Origin: Prolixibacter sp. NT017
GTDB taxonomy: Bacteria > Bacteroidota > Bacteroidia > Bacteroidales > Prolixibacteraceae
Direction of reading: 5' to 3'
DNA length: 64,000 nucleotides
Assembly: GCF_009617875.1 (NCBI RefSeq)
Contig: NZ_BLAV01000001.1
Span: 2,170,001-2,234,000, forward strand
Below are positions 48,329 to 56,093 of this stretch, in pieces (within the stretch, counting starts at the first letter, position 1; every line of letters starts with the position of its first letter). Position numbers and translations under genes: made by a program. The notes beneath the pieces were generated by a model. It was not told the origin of the DNA. It saw only the letters and a program-made list of their open reading frames with translations, and made no database searches.

Positions 48329-49343
48329 CTTACTGTTTCTGGTAGCTATTCTCTTTGCGAGTCAGGCTTTTGCCGAGAAAACAACCAAGAAAGTGTACCA
48401 GAGTTTTGATATTAACTCGGTAAAGGCGTTGAATATCAACAATAAATTTGGCAATATCTACATCGACGATGTTCGTAGCGACTCGGTTGTAGTCGATGTC
48501 GATATCTGGGTCGAAGGTCTGTCGGAAGACAAAGCCAAAGCGTTGTTGAATAAAATCGATGTCTCCATTCATCAGGACGGCGGAACGGTGTATGCTGAAA
48601 CGGATATTACGTCGGATTTTAAAACCCGGCAAACATTCAGCATCGATTACCATATTTCCATTCCGGCCGACCGTGACCTGAAGGTTGAGCAACGCTACGG
48701 AAATGTTGCGATGAATAACCTGACCGGGAAAGGTGAATTCGAAATCAAGTATGGTAATCTTACTGCTAAAAAACTGAATTCGCCATCGCTCAGCTTCGAT
48801 TTTGCTTATAGCAAAGCTCAGGTTGACGAAACCGACGACTTGAATACGGATTTGCGCTATTCCAAATTATTCCTTACTAAAGGAAAGAAACTGACAGTCG
48901 ACAGTCGTTACTCAGTCGTGAAAGTGGACAATTGTGATTACCTGAAAGCCGATTCCCGTTACGACGATTTCGAATTGGGTGAACTCAATACCTTGATTGC
49001 CGAATCGATGTACACCAATATCAAAGCAGACAAACTGAATTCTACTTTGCAATTGGACAACGGCTACGGAGCCATAAAAATTGGCGAAATACCGGCCGGA
49101 TTTGACAGCATCCACGTGACCAACAAATATGCCAGCATCAAGTTGGGTATTGCTCCCGATGCCTCGTATTACCTTCACGGAGAGGTCCAGTATTGCAACC
49201 TGAAACACCCCGACAGTAACCGGTTGAACCGGATGAAAGAGAATACCAGTTACGAAGTAGATGGAGTCATAGGAAATGACAGTGCTCCCAAAGCGAAGGT
49301 TGATATTTCCAGCCGCTACGGAAGTATTTCCTTAATGCAATAA
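48309..49343 (+). CDS. DUF4097-like exported protein (beta-helix), regulated by the ECF operon
   Basis: A 344-residue protein with a signal peptide (YNLLFLVAILFASQAFA). The rest is a long ladder of short beta repeats of the DUF4097 type: LNINNKFGNIYIDDVRSD, RYGNVAMNNLTGKGEFE, IKYGNLTAKKLNSPSLSF, DLRYSKLFLTKGKKLTV, DSRYSVVKVDNCDYLKA, NGYGAIKIGEIPAG and SSRYGSISLMQ at the end. The G-x-I/V-x-I repeats form a right-handed beta helix. It is probably surface or periplasmic. As the terminal gene of the sigma/anti-sigma operon it could be the signal-producing or target protein. A terminator follows at 49363. Confidence 0.8.
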   Translation: MKTFKYNLLFLVAILFASQAFAEKTTKKVYQSFDINSVKALNINNKFGNIYIDDVRSDSVVVDVDIWVEGLSEDKAKALLNKIDVSIHQDGGTVYAETDITSDFKTRQTFSIDYHISIPADRDLKVEQRYGNVAMNNLTGKGEFEIKYGNLTAKKLNSPSLSFDFAYSKAQVDETDDLNTDLRYSKLFLTKGKKLTVDSRYSVVKVDNCDYLKADSRYDDFELGELNTLIAESMYTNIKADKLNSTLQLDNGYGAIKIGEIPAGFDSIHVTNKYASIKLGIAPDASYYLHGEVQYCNLKHPDSNRLNRMKENTSYEVDGVIGNDSAPKAKVDISSRYGSISLMQ

Positions 49344-49361
49344 ATTCGAATGCAAACTTTT

Positions 49362-50261
49362 TCAGCCGGCCGGTTTCCGACCGGCTTTTTTTATGAAGAA
49401 CAAATAGGTGAGCTTGTATAAGTCGAACAACCATAACGGTCCACCTTTCCGGGATAATTGCTTTTCCCATTTTACATGAAAATTCTGGTACAGGTTTGCC
49501 ATCAACTTATGCAATCCCAATCTTTTCAGAAAACGGAAGTACCGCAGAATCTTTACACCTAATGAATCGAAATCAATATTGGCCTTCATCAGTTCGGCAA
49601 GATTTTCAACTCCTTCCCGGGTTTTCGCAAGAAACGTAGCCGCATCGTCAATTCCCGTATGAAAAGCCGGATTGTCAATATGAAGAACACTTGCTCCCGA
49701 TTTTTTCAGTTCCTGACCTAAGAGTGTGTCCTCGTGCCCGTAACGGGATATTTTTTCTGAAAAACGAATCGTCTTAAACCGCTCTTTTCTTATCAGGAAA
49801 TTGAAGGCCGAAAACGAATCGAAAGGCCGCTGGTTTCGTTCTGCTGAAGATACCTGCTCCCTGTGTATCCCATATTTCCACCGTAGTCGCTTGTCCTTTT
49901 CGGCCGGCGGCTCATAAAAATAAGCTGTTCCGCCGCATACCACATCCATATCATCGGCGTAAGCGATATAATTCTTCAAAAACTCTGGGTTGAAAATCTC
50001 CGCATCGGCATCTAGAAAAAGCAAGTAGGGATATTGTGCCATCTCTGCCAGGCGATTACGATTAGCAGCCCGGCCTAAATTTACGGATGAGGTTTCTATT
50101 CGGGCAAACCAAAATTCCTCGTTGAGTTTGAAAGCCGGAACAGGGCTATCTTCCCTAACAATGATTTCGAACGGGATTCCACACAATACACCCTGCTCAT
50201 GCAACGTTTTAATCAGCAGGAGACAATTGTTCTGAAAGCTTGGAATCAATATTGAAATCAT
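49362..50261 (-). CDS. family 2 glycosyltransferase
   Basis: A 299-residue GT-A fold protein from the ATG at 50261 (MISILIPSFQNNCLLLI). Donor-binding features: ISILIPSFQNN, EIIVREDSPV, GRAANRNRLAEMAQYPYLLFLDADAEIFNPEF with the DxD-type Asp pair (LDADA, ~90), and the acceptor region SFNFLIRKERFKTIRF with RYGHEDTLLGQELKKSG (the ED base). It transfers a sugar from a nucleotide sugar to an acceptor such as cell-surface polysaccharide or glycan. Solitary gene; its acceptor cannot be inferred. It converges with the ECF operon, whose terminator overlaps its stop codon. Confidence 0.88.
   Translation of the reverse strand: MISILIPSFQNNCLLLIKTLHEQGVLCGIPFEIIVREDSPVPAFKLNEEFWFARIETSSVNLGRAANRNRLAEMAQYPYLLFLDADAEIFNPEFLKNYIAYADDMDVVCGGTAYFYEPPAEKDKRLRWKYGIHREQVSSAERNQRPFDSFSAFNFLIRKERFKTIRFSEKISRYGHEDTLLGQELKKSGASVLHIDNPAFHTGIDDAATFLAKTREGVENLAELMKANIDFDSLGVKILRYFRFLKRLGLHKLMANLYQNFHVKWEKQLSRKGGPLWLFDLYKLTYLFFIKKAGRKPAG
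49363..49392 (+). terminator. intrinsic terminator of the ECF sigma operon
   Basis: AGCCGG...CCGGCT with inner GGCCGG/CCGACC pairing followed by seven T; it overlaps the stop codon of the convergent glycosyltransferase gene. Confidence 0.75.
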
Positions 50262-50314
50262 GGGAATTGCAATTGTTTTTACTAAGTTGCAAATCCGAAA
50301 TCCGATTCGCAATC

Positions 50315-51763
50315 ATGCAAAAATTAACTGAAATGTTTCACATAAAAAAATATCTGCCACTCACACTCGTGGCATTTTTATTGGCTGCCAAAGTGGTAGT
50401 TGCCGAAGGTTACCAAATAAAACTTTCGCTACCTGAGCAGAAAGATACACGTATTTATTTGGCCAGCTATTATGGGGACCGGATTTTCCGGGTCGATTCC
50501 ACTGAAACCGACGCACAGGGTCGTGCTACGTTAGCCGGAGATTCGCCATTGGACAAAGGCTTTTACCTGCTGTATCTCGATAAAGATCATTATTTCGATT
50601 TTCTGGTAGGAAACGATCAGACCTTCTCTATCTCGGGTGGTTTTCAAAACGGCGAAAGTCAAAATTTTTCCGGTGCCCCGGAAACAGAAGCATTTCAGGA
50701 GTATCAGCGCTTTCTGGCACAACAGCGTAAAATACAGATGAACCTGCAACAGGAAATGCAGAAATACCATTCCAATCCCGATTCTGCGAAGCAAATTCGC
50801 AACAGGATGATGGCCTTGAATGATCAAATGCAAAACTACTGGGACAAACAAGCCGATAAGTACAAAGGAACATTTTATGCTGATTTCATGCGCTTCATGG
50901 TTATTCCCCGACCGGGAAAAATCAATGTTCCCGCCAGGGTTTCCAATCCCGATTCCGTGAAGTGGGCAAAAGAATATGCGTTCCGCAGGGACCACTTCTG
51001 GGACAACTTCAACTTTGCTCAGGAAGGCCTGATCCGCACGCCTTTGATTAAAAACAGGCTGGACACCTATTTCGACAAAGTACTGATACAAAATCCCGAT
51101 TCGATTATTGGTCCGGCCAAAAAGTTGATTGACAAATCAAAAGCCAACGATAATGTGTTCCGGTTCATGGCCGATTACGTGTTGACACATAGTGCTAATT
51201 CCCAGGTGATGGGAATGGACAAGGTTTTTGTGAAGATTGCCGATGCTTATTTCCTGAATGGAAAAGCAAGCTGGGCCGATTCGACCATGATGGCCAAAAT
51301 CAGGAATAAAGTATATGTCACACGCCCCAATCTGATTGGAAATACGGCGCCCGAATTAAAACTTCCCAATGCTGAAGGTCAGTATTTCAGTCTGCACCAG
51401 GTGGACGCCAAATACACGATTCTTTATTTCTGGGAACCCGATTGTAACCACTGTAAAGAACAAACCCCGGTTTTGTACGACAAGGTTTACAAGGAATTGC
51501 ATCCGAAAGGAGTGGAAGTGTATGCCGTTTTAACTCAACCGGACGAAAAGGCTGACTGGCAGAAATTCATCGACGATCACGGATTGTACGACTGGATTAA
51601 TGTTTGGGATCCGGATATGATTTCCAACTTTCACGCACTGTATGATGTACACAGCACTCCTACATTATACATTCTCGATAAGAACAAAAAAATCATTGCC
51701 AAACGGTTGGATGTGAACACCGCCGGTGATTTACTGGAAAAACTGCTGAAATACCAGAAATAA
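50315..51763 (+). CDS. TlpA-like thioredoxin lipoprotein-type protein with DUF4369-like N-domain
   Basis: A 482-residue exported protein (ATG at 50315, or at 50333); signal KKYLPLTLVAFLLAAKVVVA. Residues ~25-120 resemble DUF4369 (RIYLASYYGDRIFRVDS, GRATLAGDSPLDKGFYLLY), the middle is helical (LAQQRKIQMNLQQEMQ), and a thioredoxin domain occupies the last ~140 residues: APELKLPNAEGQYFSL, YTILYFWEPDCNHCKEQTP with the redox CNHC motif, VYAVLTQPDEKADWQKFI and STPTLYILDKNKKII. It acts in the periplasm in disulfide exchange. It is divergent from the glycosyltransferase gene. The substrate is not known. Confidence 0.87.
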   Translation: MQKLTEMFHIKKYLPLTLVAFLLAAKVVVAEGYQIKLSLPEQKDTRIYLASYYGDRIFRVDSTETDAQGRATLAGDSPLDKGFYLLYLDKDHYFDFLVGNDQTFSISGGFQNGESQNFSGAPETEAFQEYQRFLAQQRKIQMNLQQEMQKYHSNPDSAKQIRNRMMALNDQMQNYWDKQADKYKGTFYADFMRFMVIPRPGKINVPARVSNPDSVKWAKEYAFRRDHFWDNFNFAQEGLIRTPLIKNRLDTYFDKVLIQNPDSIIGPAKKLIDKSKANDNVFRFMADYVLTHSANSQVMGMDKVFVKIADAYFLNGKASWADSTMMAKIRNKVYVTRPNLIGNTAPELKLPNAEGQYFSLHQVDAKYTILYFWEPDCNHCKEQTPVLYDKVYKELHPKGVEVYAVLTQPDEKADWQKFIDDHGLYDWINVWDPDMISNFHALYDVHSTPTLYILDKNKKIIAKRLDVNTAGDLLEKLLKYQK

Positions 51764-51793
51764 GTTCAGTTAGTAAAGATTTTAACGGAGGAA

Positions 51794-52687
51794 TCAGATG
51801 TGGTGAACCAAAATATCCACGCTGGTTCCTTCGTCTTTCTGTACCTCTACTTCTACCTCACTGTCTTCATAGCCATACTTATGAATCTTTGCATGGTATT
51901 GTCCGGGAGGTAAATTATAGAACCGGAAATGCCCGAGTGGTGATATATGCCGGGTTAATTTCAATTCCCGTATGGTGATATCCGCATTTCCTACCGGAAG
52001 ATGCGTGGCATCGTCAATAACAGTTCCCTGCAACGGGATAGAATAAGCCGTTCGTATTCCCCGGGCTTTTTTGTAAGCTTCGTAAAAGTCTTTATTCACC
52101 CAGCGAAACATCATCGACTGGGCATCCAGATGTTCTTTTAACACTTTCTTGGCCTCCAGAATCAAATCATCGAGTTTATCGTAAAGCTTTTCCCGGGTCT
52201 GAATAGTGATTGATTCCCCTCCGGTGCAATAACGCAGTTTCTCGATGTTCTCTTCCATTTCAGCCAAATGCGCCAGTGTAATAAAATAAGTACGAAGTTC
52301 ACTATAATGCTGCACACTGATATCCAATATATCCTGGCTTTTACGCAACAAATCGTCACAGGTAATTTCACTAAAATCAGACGAAAGATAGTCCAGTTTG
52401 TCAATCAACTTGTGATCATCCTGCGTTAATGCATACACCAGCAGATTCTTGGAAATCCTGATGGTCAGTTCCTCCAGCCGTTTCCTGAAAATAGCTGAAT
52501 CTTTTTTCGGCAAAACATACAGCGATTCCATTTTATGGACAATTTGCCGGATGTAAAGCAAACGCCCGGAAAAAAGATGAAAAGCCGAACGGAACCCGTA
52601 GTGGTTACGCCAAAGGGAATGATACTCACTGCAAACCTTCTCCACAGCCAGAAACATTTCCATGGTGGCTATTTGATCTTTATTCAT
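51794..52687 (-). CDS. helical protein with C-terminal carboxypeptidase-regulatory-like domain
   Basis: A 297-residue cytoplasmic-looking protein (no signal peptide). Residues ~1-205 are predicted helical with many charged residues (RKRLEELTIRISKNLL, EEVNIEKLRYCTGG-like segment, KLDDLILEAKKVLKEHL). The C-terminal ~75 residues form a carboxypeptidase regulatory-like (CarboxypepD_reg) beta sandwich: LQGTVIDDATHLPVGNADI, HISPLGHFRFYNLPPGQYH, KIHKYGYEDSEVEVEV. Such domains usually occur in exported proteins, so its presence without a signal peptide is odd. No family is recognised for the helical part. It stands alone. Confidence 0.65.
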   Translation of the reverse strand: MNKDQIATMEMFLAVEKVCSEYHSLWRNHYGFRSAFHLFSGRLLYIRQIVHKMESLYVLPKKDSAIFRKRLEELTIRISKNLLVYALTQDDHKLIDKLDYLSSDFSEITCDDLLRKSQDILDISVQHYSELRTYFITLAHLAEMEENIEKLRYCTGGESITIQTREKLYDKLDDLILEAKKVLKEHLDAQSMMFRWVNKDFYEAYKKARGIRTAYSIPLQGTVIDDATHLPVGNADITIRELKLTRHISPLGHFRFYNLPPGQYHAKIHKYGYEDSEVEVEVQKDEGTSVDILVHHI

Positions 52688-52945
52688 AGCAGTATCGATT
52701 TGATTGAGAAATTACCTGAAGTATCCCCTGAGAGGGTGGTGATAGAGGATGTATTACCGCTTGTAATCTTTCCCGGAAGAATAAATATCGCTTTCAGAAG
52801 TGTGCTCTGTGGCCTGACTCCCTATTAAATTTACGGAAAAATAAGCGACTTACATAAATAACAGTTCAGTTTTAAGTTGCCCAATACCGGGATGTATCAG
52901 GCTTTTTCTTTCACAGAAATGCCTTTGTTACCTGTTGCGCTTTTC

Positions 52946-53776
52946 CTATTTCGCGTCTTCTTTAGGCTTACCCGGCAGCTGTTCGATTTTCTCCTCCAGA
53001 TTTCGGATGGCCGTTAATACCGTTGTCATTTCTGACCGGGCTTCCGGAAACTCCTTGCTGGTATAGGCATAGAACCGCCATATTTCCATCACATCGCTGG
53101 CATCGACAGTGTAAGGCTCATACATCGAGTTAAGTGACTTCAACAGGATTGTACCTTCCTTATTTACTGTCACCATCTTAAACACAAAATCCTGCTGCCC
53201 TTTCAGGATGACGATACAAGGCGTATCCGGCTTGATGACTGTCCAGTCCTCCACATATTGCGTAATAATGTCACTATTCTCCGGAACCGGCAGCATGGAA
53301 TCGCCGGTAGACGGGAAAACACGAAACGTTCCCTGGGCCGGCAGGTTTGGGAGGGAATATTTCGGCAGCGATGCGATGAACTCCGGGTCGTTGTACCCCG
53401 CCATGTATCCTGCCTTGGCTTTTACCGGAACATACTCCACATTTTCATTATTGGATGGGTCTACCGAGATGGCCAATACCCGCAGGTTACCTCCCCGGAT
53501 GTACACATCATTTCCGGCCTCCAGTTCCCGAAGCTTTATTTCTCCCAAAGTAGAAAGGTTAATTTTTAATAACGTGTCGATGCTTATCTTGAAAAACTCC
53601 GAAAAATTCAGGTAATCTTCGGGCTGCGGTGACTTCGTGTTACCGGCCTCGATGGCCGCCAGTTTGGCCCGGGTTAATCCCAGTTCCGCAGCAAGAGCTT
53701 CCTGACTCATTTTCTTCCGTTCCCGGAGAAATTTGATATTTCCGGCGAAAAATATTTTTTGCGATCTGCTTCTCAT
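52946..53776 (-). CDS. LexA-like XRE-S24 regulator, predicted repressor of the imu mutasome
   Basis: A 276-residue protein: an N-terminal XRE helix-turn-helix (~11-67; NIKFLRERKKMSQEALAAELG, LTRAKLAAIEAGN) and a C-terminal S24 peptidase-like domain. The catalytic Ser ~160 is in PSTGDSMLPVPE and Lys ~200 in QQDFVFKMV, 40 residues apart (37 in E. coli LexA). An Ala-Gly bond at ~122-123 (VKAKAGYMAGY) lies 37-38 residues before the Ser, where LexA is cleaved. So self-cleavage is plausible, and it would link gene expression to RecA activation. It is divergent from imuA; the shared spacer carries the 21-bp operator. Classical LexA recognition helices are replaced by XRE, so the DNA target must be different. 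Confidence 0.9.
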   Translation of the reverse strand: MRSRSQKIFFAGNIKFLRERKKMSQEALAAELGLTRAKLAAIEAGNTKSPQPEDYLNFSEFFKISIDTLLKINLSTLGEIKLRELEAGNDVYIRGGNLRVLAISVDPSNNENVEYVPVKAKAGYMAGYNDPEFIASLPKYSLPNLPAQGTFRVFPSTGDSMLPVPENSDIITQYVEDWTVIKPDTPCIVILKGQQDFVFKMVTVNKEGTILLKSLNSMYEPYTVDASDVMEIWRFYAYTSKEFPEARSEMTTVLTAIRNLEEKIEQLPGKPKEDAK

Positions 53777-53788
53777 TTGTTATATTTA
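53758..53788 (+). promoter_or_regulatory. promoter of imuA-imuB-dnaE2
   Basis: TTTG at 53758-53761, exactly 19 bp, TATATTTA at 53781-53788: an excellent match to the Bacteroidota consensus. The -33 box lies inside the regulator's coding start. Predicted start is near 53796, immediately before the palindrome. Confidence 0.65.
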
Positions 53789-53798
53789 GAAACAGTGA

Positions 53799-53819
53799 TT
53801 TGTTATTAATAATAACAAA
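53799..53819. promoter_or_regulatory. predicted operator for the XRE-S24 regulator
   Basis: A 21-bp palindrome with 10-bp perfect arms (TTTGTTATTA / TAATAACAAA) and one central base. A half-site TTTGTTAT also occurs at 53776-53783, overlapping the regulator start codon and imu -7 box. The palindrome covers the +1 of the imu promoter and overlaps the minus-strand -7 box, so binding would repress both directions. Confidence 0.75.
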
Positions 53820-53823
53820 TTTA
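53816..53823 (-). promoter_or_regulatory. -7 box of the regulator gene
   Basis: TAAATTTG on the minus strand is an exact match; CTTT occupies the -33 position after 19 bp. It overlaps the operator by 4 bp, consistent with autoregulation. Confidence 0.55.
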
Positions 53824-53839
53824 GTAATTATTTTTAATT

Positions 53840-54592
53840 ATGAAAGAGTTGGCTGGGAAAAAAGAAATTATCAAGCAGCTGAAAGAGAAGATACTTGCAA
53901 TGGAGGGGTTCAGCTCGGGGCCGGATAGTCACCAGTTTGATTTCGGCCTGGGACCGATGAATGCGGCATTTCCGGGAGGTACTTTTCCTGTTGGGGCGGT
54001 GCACGAGTTCATTAGTCCTACCCAGACCAGTTTCTCTGCAACCAACGGCTTTATTTCCGGACTATTGAGCACACTCATGAAGCAGGACGGAATTTGCCTG
54101 TGGGTGAGCTCCGGGCGAAGATTGTTTCCGTCAACATTGAAATTTTTCGGAATCGAACCGCATCGAATCATCTTTATCGACGTCAGACGGGATAAAGATG
54201 CTCTATGGGTCATGGAGCAAGCGTTGAAATGCAAATCACTTGCAGCGGTAGTGGCCGAATTGAGAGACATCAGTTTTGCGGAGTCGAGGCGATTACAACT
54301 GGCCGTGGAAGATAGTCGGGTCACCGGCTTTTTGCACCACTATTTTCCCCGCAAGGAGAATACACTGGCCACGGTATCCCGTTGGAGAATCAAACCGCTA
54401 CCCAGCCTGGTAATTGACGGACTTCCCGGAGTAGGATTTCCCCGCTGGGAAGTAGAACTGGAAAAGATTCGCAACGGTCAGCCCGGTAGCTGGCAGTTCG
54501 AATGGAAAAATGGCGTATTCAGGCATATCACTGTTCCCATGCGAGCTGTTTCGGAGCCCGGATTACCACGAAAGGAAAGACACTATGCCTAA
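53840..54592 (+). CDS. imuA: ImuA-like RecA-fold protein of the SOS mutasome
   Basis: A 250-residue protein of the SulA/RecA-like ImuA group. FPVGAVHEFISPTQTS and NGFISGLLSTLMKQDGICLWVSSG correspond to the RecA-fold core; the Walker A motif is degenerate, as in other ImuA proteins. Then RRLFPSTLKFFGIEPHRIIFIDV, EQALKCKSLAAVVAEL, SFAESRRLQLAVEDS and the C-terminal basic tail. ImuA binds ImuB and DnaE2 and is needed for damage-induced mutagenesis. It is the first gene behind the operator-controlled promoter; the next gene's ATG overlaps its stop codon. Confidence 0.9.
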   Translation: MKELAGKKEIIKQLKEKILAMEGFSSGPDSHQFDFGLGPMNAAFPGGTFPVGAVHEFISPTQTSFSATNGFISGLLSTLMKQDGICLWVSSGRRLFPSTLKFFGIEPHRIIFIDVRRDKDALWVMEQALKCKSLAAVVAELRDISFAESRRLQLAVEDSRVTGFLHHYFPRKENTLATVSRWRIKPLPSLVIDGLPGVGFPRWEVELEKIRNGQPGSWQFEWKNGVFRHITVPMRAVSEPGLPRKERHYA

Positions 54593-56081
54593 ACGGTATC
54601 TGTCCATATGGTTTCGTCATCTGACCACGGACCGGATGGTCAGGCTCCATCCGGAACTTCGGGACAAGCCTTTTCTGCTGTATGCTCCCGAACACGGCCG
54701 GATGTTGGTCAGAACTTCCAGCCGGGCTTTAGATAAGGAAGGCATTGCTCCCGGCATGGTCGTAGCTGACGTGCGGGCCATACTCCCTTCGGTGGAAGTA
54801 TTCCCCGACGATCCGGCAACAACCGATAAACTGCTAAAGGATCTGGCAGAATGGTTTCTCCGCTATACACCCGTGCCTGCCATCGATCCGCCCGACGGCC
54901 TGATGCTGGATATAACCGGTTGCACGCACTTATGGGGAGGAGAACTGTCCTATCTGAAGTCGATCGTCATTCGCCTCCGCAAAGGTGGATACGATGTAAA
55001 GGCAGCCATCGCTGATACCATCGGTACCGCATGGGCCATGGCACGATTTGGTAAAAACGGTGCCATCGTTGAACCCGGAAGGCAATCCGAAGCTCTTCGC
55101 TCACTTCCCCCAGCGGCTTTACGACTGGATAACTCCATTCTGCAACGTCTGGAAAAGCTTGGCTTCAGACAAATCGGGCAGCTGAACCGCATCCCCCGGA
55201 CCAATCTGCGCAGACGTTTTGGTGATGTTCTACTTACCCGGCTGGGACAGGCGTTGGGAACCGAACCGGAGCTTCTGAATCCGGTTAAGTCTCCCCCACT
55301 CTATCAGGAGTGGCTGCCTACCCTGGAACCGATTCGAACGGCCAAAGGAATTGAGATTGCCCTTCAACGCTTACTGGACACCTTATGTGAACGCTTTTTC
55401 AACGAAGGGAAAGGCATGCGAACCGGTACCTTCAAAGGTTATCGCGTTGACGGTAAAATCGAGCAAATTAGCATCGGAACAAACCGGGCATCGCGCAATG
55501 CGGCCCACCTCTTCAAGTTATTCGAACTTAAAATACCGGAAATAGAACCGGCTCTCGGAATCGAACTGTTTGTGCTGGAAGCAACGTTGGTGGAAGAGGT
55601 CAGCGAAACGCAGGAAGCTTTATGGAGCATGGGAAATAGCGACCATGCAGCCATTGCTGAATTGCTGGACAATATTGCCGGCAAGGTAGGAATGAAATCT
55701 ATTCACCGCTATCTTCCGCAGGAACACCATTGGCCGGAAGCTTCGATAAAGGAAGTTTCCTCCCTGGTGGAAGAACCAGAGACAGCATGGAGAACTGATC
55801 GCCCCAGACCGCTTCATCTTTTGCCCCATCCCGAACCTATCGAGGTGATGGTGGCCCTCCCCGATTATCCGCCACTACATTTCCGGTACAAAGGCAACCT
55901 CATCAAAGTGGCCAAAGCCGACGGACCCGAAAGGATCGAACAGGAATGGTGGCTCCAAACGGGACCGCCAAGAGATTACTACTACGTTGAAGATGAAAAT
56001 GGCGCACGCTACTGGCTGTTCAGACTTGGAACATATGGCAATGGAGAACCCCGATGGTTTCTTCACGGATTTTTCGCCTAA
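54585..56081 (+). CDS. imuB: ImuB-like inactive Y-family polymerase homologue
   Basis: A 498-residue Y-family-like protein from the ATG at 54585, overlapping the imuA stop. It retains the Y-family fold: YLSIWFRHLTTDRMVRLHP, FLLYAPEHGRMLVRTSS, GIAPGMVVADVRAILPSVEV, MLDITGCTHLWGGE and the helix-hairpin-helix IGQLNRIPRTNLRRRFGD. Unlike DinB, the first catalytic Asp motif (DMDxFYA) is replaced by SIWFRH and the DE pair is LDITG, so polymerase activity is probably lost, as in ImuB. It bridges DnaE2 and the sliding clamp. The C-terminus includes an HFRYKGNLIKVAKADGPERIEQEWW segment typical of ImuB. Confidence 0.9.
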   Translation: MPKRYLSIWFRHLTTDRMVRLHPELRDKPFLLYAPEHGRMLVRTSSRALDKEGIAPGMVVADVRAILPSVEVFPDDPATTDKLLKDLAEWFLRYTPVPAIDPPDGLMLDITGCTHLWGGELSYLKSIVIRLRKGGYDVKAAIADTIGTAWAMARFGKNGAIVEPGRQSEALRSLPPAALRLDNSILQRLEKLGFRQIGQLNRIPRTNLRRRFGDVLLTRLGQALGTEPELLNPVKSPPLYQEWLPTLEPIRTAKGIEIALQRLLDTLCERFFNEGKGMRTGTFKGYRVDGKIEQISIGTNRASRNAAHLFKLFELKIPEIEPALGIELFVLEATLVEEVSETQEALWSMGNSDHAAIAELLDNIAGKVGMKSIHRYLPQEHHWPEASIKEVSSLVEEPETAWRTDRPRPLHLLPHPEPIEVMVALPDYPPLHFRYKGNLIKVAKADGPERIEQEWWLQTGPPRDYYYVEDENGARYWLFRLGTYGNGEPRWFLHGFFA

Positions 56082-56093
56082 GGAAAGTACAAG

